This document shows, in pieces, positions 1 to 5,965 of a stretch of 6,112 nt of DNA. The stretch spans positions 1-6,112 of the forward strand of contig VBJS01000179.1 of NCBI GenBank assembly GCA_005880055.1. Reading direction: 5' to 3'. A program made the translations under genes and the position numbers. The stretch comes from Chloroflexota bacterium (GTDB lineage Bacteria; Chloroflexota; Dehalococcoidia; SM23-28-2; RBG-16-64-32). Under the pieces are notes generated by a model. It was not told the origin of the DNA. It searched no databases and saw only the letters and a program-made list of their open reading frames with translations. Numbering within the stretch: the stretch's first letter is position 1; each line of letters begins with the position of its first letter.

Positions 1-107
1 TCGACCGCTCGAGCCTGGAACTCGCTCATGTCGTGAAGGTACAACTGCATCAAGTTTTGCAGTGTCCACTTCGCGCTCTTTGAAGCATGCTCCAACTCAA
101 CGAGCAT
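1..107 (-). CDS. GNAT-family N-acetyltransferase, N-terminal fragment (runs off left edge)
   Basis: Only the first 35 codons are inside the window, reading from an ATG at 107-105 towards position 1. The visible peptide includes QNLMQLYLHDMSEF near residues 17-30. This resembles the first helices of a group of predicted GNAT acetyltransferases that carry an N-L-M-Q-L-Y-x-x-D-x-S-E-F signature; GNAT proteins transfer an acetyl group from acetyl-CoA. The acetyl-CoA-binding core lies outside the window, so the substrate cannot be guessed. The ATG sits 7 nt after the E1 beta stop codon and no clear Shine-Dalgarno is visible, so translation is probably coupled to the upstream gene. The recognition rests on a short motif recalled from family knowledge. 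The start is the most upstream ATG after the E1 beta stop. Confidence 0.62.
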   Translation of the reverse strand, partial: MLVELEHASKSAKWTLQNLMQLYLHDMSEFQARAV

Positions 108-114
108 GCGGCTG

Positions 115-1098
115 TCAGTAGGACGCCAGCTTGCGTATCGCTGTCGTGATTTTTTCTGGGTTCGGCAGGATGAAGTCCTCCAGCTCGCCGGCAAACGGTG
201 CGATCGGCACATCCGGCGAGGCCAGGCGGGTTACCGGCCCGTCCAGGTAATCGAATCCATCCTGCGCTATTGTCGCCGCCACCTCGGCGCCGAAACCACC
301 GGTGAAGTTGTCCTCGTAGACCACCAGCGCCTTCCCGGTCTTCTTGACCGATTCCAGGACCCGCGCCTTGTCCCAGGGCGACACGGACCTCAGGTCGATC
401 ACCTCGACGCTGACGCCGTCCTGCTCATGCACGGTCTCCGCCGCCTTCAGCGAATGGTGCATCATCATCCCGTACGTGATCAACGAGATATCGCTGCCCT
501 CTCGCTTCAGCTCGGCCACCCCGATCGGTATCGTATAGTCCTCGTCCGGCAGCTCTTGGCGGTACAGCCGGTACGCTTTCTTGTGCTCAAGGACGATCAC
601 CGGGTTCGGGTCGCGGACCGCCGACTTCAGAAGCCCTTTGGCGTCATGGGGCGTCGCCACGCAGACGACCTTAAGCCCCGGCACGTGCGCATAGAAAGCC
701 TCTACGCTCTGCGAATGATACGGCCCGCCGTGGATACCCGCCCCGTACGGCATGCGCACGGTGATCGGGCAGTTCCACGTCCCGTTCGAGCGGTAATAGA
801 GGCGCGCCGCCTCGCTGACCAACTGGTCGAACGCGGGGTGACTGAAGTCCGCGAACTGGATCTCTGCGATCGGCAGGATGCCGTTCAGGGAAGCGCCAAT
901 CGCCACTCCCACAATCGCCGCTTCCGCCAACGGCGTGTCGACGCAACGGTTCGGGCCAAACTCTGCCACGAATCCCTCCGTTGCCCGGAAAACGCCTCCC
1001 TCGCCGACATCCTCTCCCATCACGATGACCCGCTCGTCGCGCTTCATCTCCTCGAACATCGCGTCGTGGACGGCTTCCAACATCGTCTTTTCGGCCAT
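115..1098 (-). CDS. bkdAB: Branched-chain 2-oxo acid dehydrogenase E1 component, beta subunit
   Basis: 327 aa, the usual length for BCKDH/PDH E1 beta subunits. With E1 alpha it forms the alpha2beta2 thiamine-diphosphate decarboxylase that acts on a branched-chain 2-oxo acid and passes the acyl group to E2 lipoate in the cytoplasm. Visible landmarks: GEDVGEGGVF at residues 28-37; DTPLAEAAIVG at 54-64 with E59, matching the glutamate that activates thiamine diphosphate; AEIQFADF at 78-85; GPYHSQSVEAFYAHVPGLKV at 125-144, where H128 matches the active-site histidine; and EHKKAYRLYR at 171-180. The C-terminal transketolase-like domain contains LITYG and IDLRS and ends in LASY. The wording is closest to my memory of Bacillus BkdAB rather than PDH, but acyl specificity cannot be read directly. 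The ATG at 1098 follows the E1 alpha TGA after 1 nt (TGATATG), with AAGGGG upstream; in-frame codons further upstream overlap E1 alpha and lack family resemblance. Confidence 0.93.
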   Translation of the reverse strand: MAEKTMLEAVHDAMFEEMKRDERVIVMGEDVGEGGVFRATEGFVAEFGPNRCVDTPLAEAAIVGVAIGASLNGILPIAEIQFADFSHPAFDQLVSEAARLYYRSNGTWNCPITVRMPYGAGIHGGPYHSQSVEAFYAHVPGLKVVCVATPHDAKGLLKSAVRDPNPVIVLEHKKAYRLYRQELPDEDYTIPIGVAELKREGSDISLITYGMMMHHSLKAAETVHEQDGVSVEVIDLRSVSPWDKARVLESVKKTGKALVVYEDNFTGGFGAEVAATIAQDGFDYLDGPVTRLASPDVPIAPFAGELEDFILPNPEKITTAIRKLASY

Positions 1099-1099
1099 A

Positions 1100-2110
1100 T
1101 CAGGACCCCTTCTCTTCAACGAACACCGGTCGCAGTGCGGACTCCGGGTCCGGCCTTGCGCCGCCCTCACCCAGTTCCGTGGCCTCGTCGACTTCACTCG
1201 CGACTCGCTCCGCGATCTCCTTTTCCCGTCGCTCGTCCAGCTTGCCCATCTCGTTGAGCCGGCGCGCAAAGCGCACGAGCGGGTCGCGAGCGGACCAGCT
1301 CTCAACCTCATCCTTCGTGCGGTAACGCCGGTCGTCGTCATCGCTTGAGTGCGGCACCAGCCGGTAGGTCTTCGCCTCGATGAACGATGGCCCGCCGCCG
1401 CCCCGCGCCCGCTCCACGGCGTCGGTCATCGCCTCGTATACCGCCAGAACGTCATTCCCGTCGACGGTAATTCCCGGCATTCCGTATCCCTGGGCGCGCA
1501 GGGCCACGTTCTCCACCGCCATCTGCTTCTTGTAATGCACGGAGATCGCGTACTGATTGAACTCGCAGACGAAGATAACCGGCGCCTTGTGCACCGATGC
1601 GAAGTTCATCGCCTCATGCCAATCGCCCGTGCTTGTCGCGCCGTCCCCGAAGTACACGGCCGCTACCTCATCCAGGCCGCGAAGTTTGGAGGCCCAGGCC
1701 GTCCCCACAGCCTGCGGGCACTGCGTGGCCACCGGCGCGCCCTGCGAGACGATGCGCAGCCGTTTATGGCTGAAATGCGAGGGCATGTTCCGCCCGCCAC
1801 TGTTCACGTCATCCCGCGTCGCGAAGAATCCCGTTAGCACCTCTGCCGGCGTCATGCCGATGGTCAGCACGACACCGATGTCCCGATAGTAGGTGTAGAG
1901 CCAGTCCGTTCCCGGCCGCAGCGCGAAGGCAGTGCCAACCTGCGCCGCCTCGTGACCCTCTCCGCTGTACGTTATCGCCCCTTTGCCCATCCGCTGCAGC
2001 AGCCTCTGGCGAATGCTCAGGGTGCGTGCCAGCAGCATCTTGTAGTACATCTCCAGCAGCTGCTCGTCGCTCAATTTGAGCGCCGCCGGTGCTTCTTTAA
2101 CTGCCGTCAT
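1100..2110 (-). CDS. 2-oxo acid dehydrogenase E1 component, alpha subunit (second, downstream paralog)
   Basis: 336 aa. Thiamine-diphosphate-binding alpha chain of a BCKDH-type E1. It aligns without gaps to the neighbouring E1 alpha at 2160-3158 (about 200 of 332 residues identical by hand count). Landmarks: YYRDIGV 74-80; SGGRNMPSHFS 104-114; the thiamine/Mg motif GDGATSTGD at 155-163, paired with EFNQYAIS at 183-190; and the active-site loop VPHSSDDDDRRYRT at 252-265, in which H254 matches the catalytic histidine of mammalian BCKDH. The Mg-ligand pair D156 and N185 is retained, but the usual ENNGYAIS reads EFNQYAIS here. The C-terminus is more charged and ends VEEKGS. The ATG at 2110 is preceded by GGAAAGGA at a normal distance; in-frame codons upstream run into the other alpha gene and are not family-like. 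The single downstream E1 beta is 1 nt away, suggesting paired synthesis. Confidence 0.93.
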   Translation of the reverse strand: MTAVKEAPAALKLSDEQLLEMYYKMLLARTLSIRQRLLQRMGKGAITYSGEGHEAAQVGTAFALRPGTDWLYTYYRDIGVVLTIGMTPAEVLTGFFATRDDVNSGGRNMPSHFSHKRLRIVSQGAPVATQCPQAVGTAWASKLRGLDEVAAVYFGDGATSTGDWHEAMNFASVHKAPVIFVCEFNQYAISVHYKKQMAVENVALRAQGYGMPGITVDGNDVLAVYEAMTDAVERARGGGGPSFIEAKTYRLVPHSSDDDDRRYRTKDEVESWSARDPLVRFARRLNEMGKLDERREKEIAERVASEVDEATELGEGGARPDPESALRPVFVEEKGS

Positions 2111-2127
2111 ACGACGGGTATCCTTTC

Positions 2128-2145
2128 CAGATCCCCTCAGATCTG
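2128..2145 (-). promoter_or_regulatory. Intercistronic stem-loop next to a ribosome binding site
   Basis: The 49-nt gap between the two E1 alpha genes contains a perfect 6-bp inverted repeat, CAGATC/GATCTG, with a 6-nt loop. In the minus-strand mRNA its 3' arm abuts the GAAAGGA Shine-Dalgarno of the downstream E1 alpha. A hairpin there could tune translation of the second paralog or mRNA stability; this is inference. It has no U-tract, so it is unlikely to be a terminator. A 6-bp repeat can occur by chance. Confidence 0.3.
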
Positions 2146-2159
2146 CTTGCTTGGCCCGT

Positions 2160-3158
2160 TCAGTCTGCGTAGACGCGTTCGAGCGCCGATTCCGGCGCGG
2201 GCTTCGGTGCGTTCTCGGCATACTCGGTAGCCTCGTCTATCTCTTCTGCTGCCAGTTGTTGGATCTCGTCCAGCTTGCGCCGGTCCACCAAGTCGTGTTC
2301 TTCCAACCACTTCTGGAAACGCACGACCGGGTCTTTCTTCCCCCACGCTTCCACCTCCTCCCGAGTCCGATACCGACGGTCGTCATCGTCGCTGCTGTGC
2401 GGCACCATGCGGTACGTCTTCGCTTCGATTAGCGTAGGACCATCCCCGGAGCGCGCCCGCTCCACCGCCTCCTTGGCCGCGCCGTAGACCGCGAGGACGT
2501 CGTTGCCGTCCACGGTCACGCCCGGGAACCCGTACCCGGCCGCCCGGACGGACACGTCCGGTACCGCCGCCTGCTGGCTCCAACGCACGGAAATCGCGTA
2601 GCCGTTGTTCTCGACAACGAATATCACGGGACATTTGTGTATCCCTGCGAAATTCATTGCCTCGTGCGTATCACCGGGACTCGTCCCGCCGTCGCCCGTC
2701 GTCACCAGGGCTACTTCATCACTGCCCCTCAGCTGCGCCGCGAAGGCGACGCCCACCGCATGCGGAAGCTGCGTCGATACGGGCGCTGAGCCGGACACGA
2801 TCCGGAGCTTGGGCTCGCTAAAGTGTGAAGGCATGTTCCGCCCGCCGCTGCTGATATCTTCTGATTTCGAAAGAAGCGCCAGCAAGAGGTCGCGCGGCGT
2901 CTGCCCAACGGTGATCGCCACGCCGATGTCCCGGTAGTAGGGCAACACCCAGTCGTGCCCCGGGCGCAGCGCGAAGGTCGCGCCAACCTGTGTAGCCTCC
3001 TGCCCCTCGCCCGTTATGGCGAACGGGCCCTTGCCCAGCCGGTTGAGCATCCGCTCCCGCTGCGCCACCGTCCGGGAGAGGAACATCTTATAGTAGAGGT
3101 CCAGCAGTTGCTCCCTCTCCAACCCCATCGCGCCCGGGATCTCCTTCACGGACACCAT
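2160..3158 (-). CDS. bkdAA: Branched-chain 2-oxo acid dehydrogenase E1 component, alpha subunit (first, upstream paralog)
   Basis: 332 aa, close to the usual ~330 of bacterial BCKDH E1 alpha and lacking the N-terminal extension of many PDH alpha chains. It binds thiamine diphosphate and Mg and, with E1 beta, decarboxylates branched-chain 2-oxo acids. Landmarks: YYRDIGVAITVG 74-85; SGGRNMPSHFS 104-114; GDGGTSPGD 155-163 and the canonical ENNGYAIS 183-190 (Mg ligands D156, N185); HSSDDDDRRYRT 254-265, the loop equivalent to the phosphorylated loop of mammalian BCKDH, with H254 catalytic; and EATEYAENAPKP near 309-320, a C-terminal signature I associate with Bacillus BkdAA. This copy keeps all consensus residues, so it is the better candidate for the housekeeping alpha subunit. 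The start is the ATG at 3158, preceded by AGGAGG with an 8-nt spacer. A TTG at 3179 would add seven residues but overlaps the E3 stop and lies upstream of that Shine-Dalgarno. Confidence 0.94.
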   Translation of the reverse strand: MVSVKEIPGAMGLEREQLLDLYYKMFLSRTVAQRERMLNRLGKGPFAITGEGQEATQVGATFALRPGHDWVLPYYRDIGVAITVGQTPRDLLLALLSKSEDISSGGRNMPSHFSEPKLRIVSGSAPVSTQLPHAVGVAFAAQLRGSDEVALVTTGDGGTSPGDTHEAMNFAGIHKCPVIFVVENNGYAISVRWSQQAAVPDVSVRAAGYGFPGVTVDGNDVLAVYGAAKEAVERARSGDGPTLIEAKTYRMVPHSSDDDDRRYRTREEVEAWGKKDPVVRFQKWLEEHDLVDRRKLDEIQQLAAEEIDEATEYAENAPKPAPESALERVYAD

Positions 3159-3166
3159 CTCGTTCG

Positions 3167-3172
3167 CCTCCT
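3167..3172 (-). promoter_or_regulatory. Strong Shine-Dalgarno (AGGAGG) fixing the upstream E1 alpha start
   Basis: On the minus strand the E3 stop TAG (3175-3173) is followed at once by AGGAGG, then 8 nt, then the ATG at 3158-3156. This consensus site at ideal spacing decides the start over the TTG at 3179. It also allows E1 alpha to be translated independently of E3, which matters because E3 is disrupted and ribosomes reading its N-terminal half would stop at 3852. Confidence 0.85.
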
Positions 3173-4505
3173 CTACCAATAGATGCTAATCCCCGCCGAA
3201 AGCTGGGCCGCTTCGCCCAGCGTCTCGCTGAGGGTCGGATGCGGGTGGATATTGGTGCCCACCTCCCAGGCGGATGCCTCGAGGAAGCGGGCAAGCGCCG
3301 CTTCGGAGACAAGCTCCGACGCGTGCTGCCCGACGATGTGTACGCCCAGCAGATCTCCGGAGTCCGCCTCGTACACGACCTTCGCGAACCCGTCCGTCTC
3401 GTCCTGGATCACCGCCATCGCGTTGTACTTAAACGAGAACCGCTGGCTCTTCACCTCATGTCCAAGGTCCCTCGCCTGCTCTTCGGTAAGCCCGACGGAA
3501 GCGACCTGCGGGTGCGTGTACGTCACGCGAGGCACCCGGTTGTAGTCCACGTGCTCGCCTTTCCTCCCGCCTATCGTCTCCGCCGCACTGAACCCTTCTG
3601 CTCCCGCTACGTGCGCCAGCAACAAACCGCCGATGGCATCGCCGATGGCATAGACGTTTGCCTCCGCCGTGCGGTAAGCCTCGTCCACCTGGACCCAGCC
3701 CTTCTCCACGCGCACACCCGTTTTCTCCAAGCCCAGATCTGCCGTCACAGCGCCGCGCCCGACGGCCATCAACGCCTTGTCCACCTTGACCTTCTTCTCT
3801 GTGCCTTCGTGGTCCACTGTCAGCTCCACCACGCCATCGTAAGTCTTGCTCTTATCTGCTAAGACGCGGGCAGAAGTCATTATGTTTACGCCGCGCGCCC
3901 GAAGTGACTTCGCCAGCGCCTTCCCGACATCGGCGTCCTCCAGCGGCACGATCGTCGGCATCATCTCGATCAACGTCACCTGCGAACCGACGTCGGTGAA
4001 GAACGATGCGAACTCTGCTCCGACGGCACCGGCGCCAAAGGCTACCCTGGCCGTCGACCTCCAGACCCGGAATGTCCTTCGGCTGTGACCCGGTCGCGAT
4101 GATCACGTTCTTTGCCGTTAGCGTCCTGCTGTTCACGGCGATCTGAGTCGGGGAAAGGAAGCGGCCTTCCCCCTCAATCGTTTCTACCTTGTGCTTCTGC
4201 ACAACGCCGCGCAGGCTCTTATAGAGAGTCTCCACCACCTGCTTCTGTCGCCCGTGGACGGTCGGATAATCGAGCGAAACCTCCCCGGTAACATTGACTC
4301 CGAACGTCTGGGCCTTGCGTACCCGGGTAAGCGTTTCCGCGCTCTCCAGCCACGCCTTCGTTGGAATGCAGCCGCGATGAAGGCACGTTCCGCCCACCTT
4401 GTCGCGCTCGATGAGGGCGGCCGAGAGGCCGAGTTGCCTGGCCCTGATTGCGGCGGTGTATCCGCCTGTCCCGCCGCCGACGACTACGAGATCGAACTCG
4501 TCCAC
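3173..4505 (-). pseudogene. lpdV: Dihydrolipoamide dehydrogenase (E3), disrupted by an internal deletion and frame change
   Basis: E3 is the FAD enzyme that reoxidises E2 dihydrolipoamide with NAD+. The N-terminal part (4505 to about 4047, 153 codons) has the FAD-binding GGGTGG at residues 10-15, E33, the redox disulfide in GGTCLHRGCIPTK (C41, C46) and IIATGSQPKDIPGLEVDG. The C-terminal part (about 4045 to 3173, 290 codons, another frame) opens with the NAD-binding GAGAVGAEFASFF, then has AVGR, YAIGDAIG, and HPHPTLSE with the catalytic His-Glu pair, ending SIYW. The segment that normally joins them (about 20 residues, the TSDxAL-to-PKS stretch) is missing, and a single leftover nucleotide changes frame. 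The parts total 443 residues against about 460-470 for intact E3. The N-terminal frame runs on to a stop at 3852. The GTG start at 4505 has AAGG 6 nt upstream; an ATG at 4562 would add a basic 19-residue tail. A sequencing or assembly error is possible. Confidence 0.85.
4040..4050 (-). other. Deletion/frameshift junction inside E3
   Basis: Reading on the minus strand, the first frame is family-like up to the Gln codon at 4049-4047 (VDGQ). The second becomes family-like from the codon at 4045-4043 (VAFGAGAVG). One base, 4046, lies between. An intact gene would hold roughly 20 codons here, so 3n+2 bases, about 56-65 nt, appear lost. A simple one-base indel cannot explain it. No direct repeat long enough to suggest slippage is obvious at the join. 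Confidence 0.75.
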
Positions 4506-4568
4506 ACGCTGCCTTTTGCTTTTACTCCGGCGGCCGTCGTTTGCGCGGCGACGGAAATGCATATCACC

Positions 4569-4605
4569 TATTTCGATTATCAGGCTCAATCTTGCAAGCT
4601 GTCAA
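4569..4605 (-). promoter_or_regulatory. Sigma70-type promoter for the E3-E1-GNAT operon
   Basis: On the minus strand a perfect -35 box TTGACA (4605-4600) is followed after 18 bp by GATAAT (4581-4576, 5 of 6 to the -10 consensus). Transcription would start near 4569, giving a leader of about 64 nt before the GTG at 4505. It would also lie only about 7 nt before an alternative ATG at 4562, which has AGGTGA just upstream. Position and orientation fit the five-gene operon, in which gaps are 1 to 49 nt and no other promoter is needed. Confidence 0.65.
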
Positions 4606-4655
4606 CGGGAACGAGGCTCGCCGCCCTTTCGCCCGGATGTCACTTTCTGCCCGTC

Positions 4656-4713
4656 CCGCTCATCCTGAGGTACCGAAGCAATGAGCGGATAAACACCCGC
4701 TCTTCATGCTCAT
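4656..4713 (+). repeat. Cluster of CCGCTCAT half-sites, possible operator
   Basis: CCGCTCAT at 4656-4663 and its exact reverse complement ATGAGCGG at 4681-4688 form an 8-bp dyad with a 17-nt spacer. A further CCGCTC at 4697-4702 pairs with GAGCGG at 4683-4688 (8-nt spacer), and GCTCAT recurs at 4708-4713. The cluster lies just upstream of, and overlaps, the -35 region of the acyl-CoA dehydrogenase promoter. That is a plausible place for a dimeric regulator to bind; no regulator gene is in the window. Function is inferred from position and symmetry only. Confidence 0.4.
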
Positions 4714-4730
4714 CGTCAGCCCTTTATAAT
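4703..4730 (+). promoter_or_regulatory. Promoter with consensus -10 box, likely giving a leaderless acyl-CoA dehydrogenase mRNA
   Basis: TATAAT at 4725-4730 matches the -10 consensus exactly and ends 6 nt before the GTG at 4737. Transcription would therefore begin at or within a base of the start codon. The -35 is weak: TTCATG at 4703-4708 matches TTGACA at 3 of 6 with a 16-bp spacer. No Shine-Dalgarno is visible before the GTG, consistent with leaderless translation. A weak -35 next to the half-site cluster could indicate activator or repressor control. Confidence 0.6.
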
Positions 4731-4736
4731 CTACTC

Positions 4737-5906
4737 GTGAATTTCCACTTCACGGCCGCCGAAGAGGACCTCCGGCGCGAGGCCTGCGATTGGCTCACCC
4801 GTGAGCTGGGCACCACCCACGACTCAAATCCCGCACCCATGCCACCCGGCTATATGCCCGCCCGTGACTTCGAGCTCAAGCTAGGTGCGAAGGGATGGCT
4901 CGCCCTCACCTGGCCAAAAGAATACGGAGGCGGCGGCCGGCCGGTAAGCGAGCAGTTTATCGTCGAAGAGGAGGTCGCCCTCCACGGCGGCCCGGCCAGC
5001 GACGCCATCGCCCGCGTAATCGTCGCGCCCATCCTTCAGGCGGCCGGCAGCGAGGAGCAGAAGCGCCGCTACCTGCCGCGCCTCGCCCGCGGCCAGATCA
5101 CCTTCTGCCTCGGTTACACAGAGCCAGAGTCGGGCTCAGACCTGGCCTCGCTCCAGACCCGCGCGGTCCGCGAAGGCGACGATTACGTGATCAACGGCCG
5201 CAAGGTCTTCACCAGCGGCGCGGACTCCAGCGAGTACTGCTGGCTGGCGGCCCGTACTTCCGACGAGAATCCGAAGCATGCCGGCATAAGCGTATTCATT
5301 GTCCCCATGGACTCGCCCGGCGTCGAGGTCCGCCCGCTTGTCAATCTGCTCAACGAACGTTGGTTCAACGAAGTCATCTTCGAGGACGTCCGCGTCCCGG
5401 TCGCCGAGCGCGTAGGCCGCGAGAACGAGGGCTGGCAGGTCCTGACCTCGGCCCTGGGTGTCGAGCGCATCACCATTTACCGCGCTTTTGTTCACCATCG
5501 CGCGCTGGCCGCCCTTATCCGTTATGCTCGTTCGGCGCAGAACGGCAGGCGTCGATGGGAAGAAGCGCCCGTCCGGCAACGCCTGGCCCAGCTCACCACT
5601 GACTTCGAGATCGCCCGCCTGCTCCTCTGGCGGACCATCCGCATGCACGAAGCGGGCGTCGAATACCGCGCCCAGGCGGCAATGGTAAAGCTCTTCAACA
5701 CGGAGTTCGCTCAGCGCCTCTACCAGACCGGAATCGACGTCTTAGGTCTCTCCGCCCAGCTCGTCGACGGCTCCCCGCTCGCTACCTGGCAGGGGGCCAT
5801 CCCCCACGCCTACCTCTCCGCCGTCCAAGACACCATCGGCGCCGGCACCTCGGAGGTCCAGCGCGAAATCATCGCCCTCCGCGGCCTCGGCCTCCCCCGC
5901 GGCTAA
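4737..5906 (+). CDS. Acyl-CoA dehydrogenase family protein
   Basis: 389 aa, normal length. FAD flavoenzyme expected to introduce an alpha-beta double bond into an acyl-CoA and pass electrons to electron-transfer flavoprotein. Order seen: N-terminal helical domain with GWLALTWPKEYGG (53-65); middle beta domain with FCLGYTEPESGSDLASLQT (123-141) and YVINGRKVFTSGA (150-162), the FAD/substrate segments; VPVAERVGRENEGWQVL (220-236); and the C-terminal helical domain ending IGAGTSEVQREIIALRGLGL (367-386). The MCAD-type catalytic Glu position (xEGT) reads AGT here. E243 in ALGVERI sits where isovaleryl- and long-chain enzymes carry their base, so an IVD/LCAD-like arrangement is likely. The exact substrate is unknown; branched short-chain acyl-CoA fits the divergent BCKDH operon. 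The GTG start gives NFHFTAAEEDLRREA, a typical N-terminus. The frame is open upstream to 4191, but that part is antisense to E3. Confidence 0.92.
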   Translation: MNFHFTAAEEDLRREACDWLTRELGTTHDSNPAPMPPGYMPARDFELKLGAKGWLALTWPKEYGGGGRPVSEQFIVEEEVALHGGPASDAIARVIVAPILQAAGSEEQKRRYLPRLARGQITFCLGYTEPESGSDLASLQTRAVREGDDYVINGRKVFTSGADSSEYCWLAARTSDENPKHAGISVFIVPMDSPGVEVRPLVNLLNERWFNEVIFEDVRVPVAERVGRENEGWQVLTSALGVERITIYRAFVHHRALAALIRYARSAQNGRRRWEEAPVRQRLAQLTTDFEIARLLLWRTIRMHEAGVEYRAQAAMVKLFNTEFAQRLYQTGIDVLGLSAQLVDGSPLATWQGAIPHAYLSAVQDTIGAGTSEVQREIIALRGLGLPRG

Positions 5907-5931
5907 CGGGACCAGCGCCGGTGGCTCGTAG

Positions 5932-5951
5932 CCGAGGCATTCTAGCCTCGG
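5932..5951. terminator. Stem-loop between convergent genes, possible bidirectional terminator
   Basis: A perfect 7-bp inverted repeat CCGAGGC/GCCTCGG with the 6-nt loop ATTCTA sits 25 nt after the acyl-CoA dehydrogenase stop and 14 nt beyond the stop of the convergent gene. There is no T-tract on either side, so it is not a textbook intrinsic terminator. Its place in a 59-bp convergent gap suggests transcript-end formation or 3'-end protection for both genes. Confidence 0.5.
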
Positions 5952-5965
5952 TCGCACGATCCTGC

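Noticed and set aside
106..1257. 383-codon plus-strand open frame
   Set aside because: It is antisense to E1 beta, rich in Arg/His/Pro as expected from a GC-rich complementary frame, and has no recognisable domain.
1099..1341. 81-codon N-terminal extension of E1 beta
   Set aside because: It overlaps the E1 alpha C-terminus in another frame, and the family start MAEKTMLEAV has its own Shine-Dalgarno.
1100..3158. The two E1 alpha genes as an assembly duplication
   Set aside because: Only about 60% of residues are identical, with differences spread along the length, and each gene has its own ribosome binding site and spacing.
3852..4046. Programmed frameshift as the explanation for the split E3
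   Set aside because: A slip of one or two bases cannot restore the ~20 conserved residues that are missing, and no slippery heptamer with a following structure was seen at the join.
4191..4736. In-frame 182-codon N-terminal extension of the acyl-CoA dehydrogenase
   Set aside because: Much of it is antisense to conserved E3 coding sequence and it would cross the TATAAT box; the family N-terminus begins at the GTG at 4737.
5136..5648. 170-codon minus-strand frame inside the acyl-CoA dehydrogenase
   Set aside because: It is antisense to the conserved FAD-binding and middle domains and has no family resemblance or convincing start.
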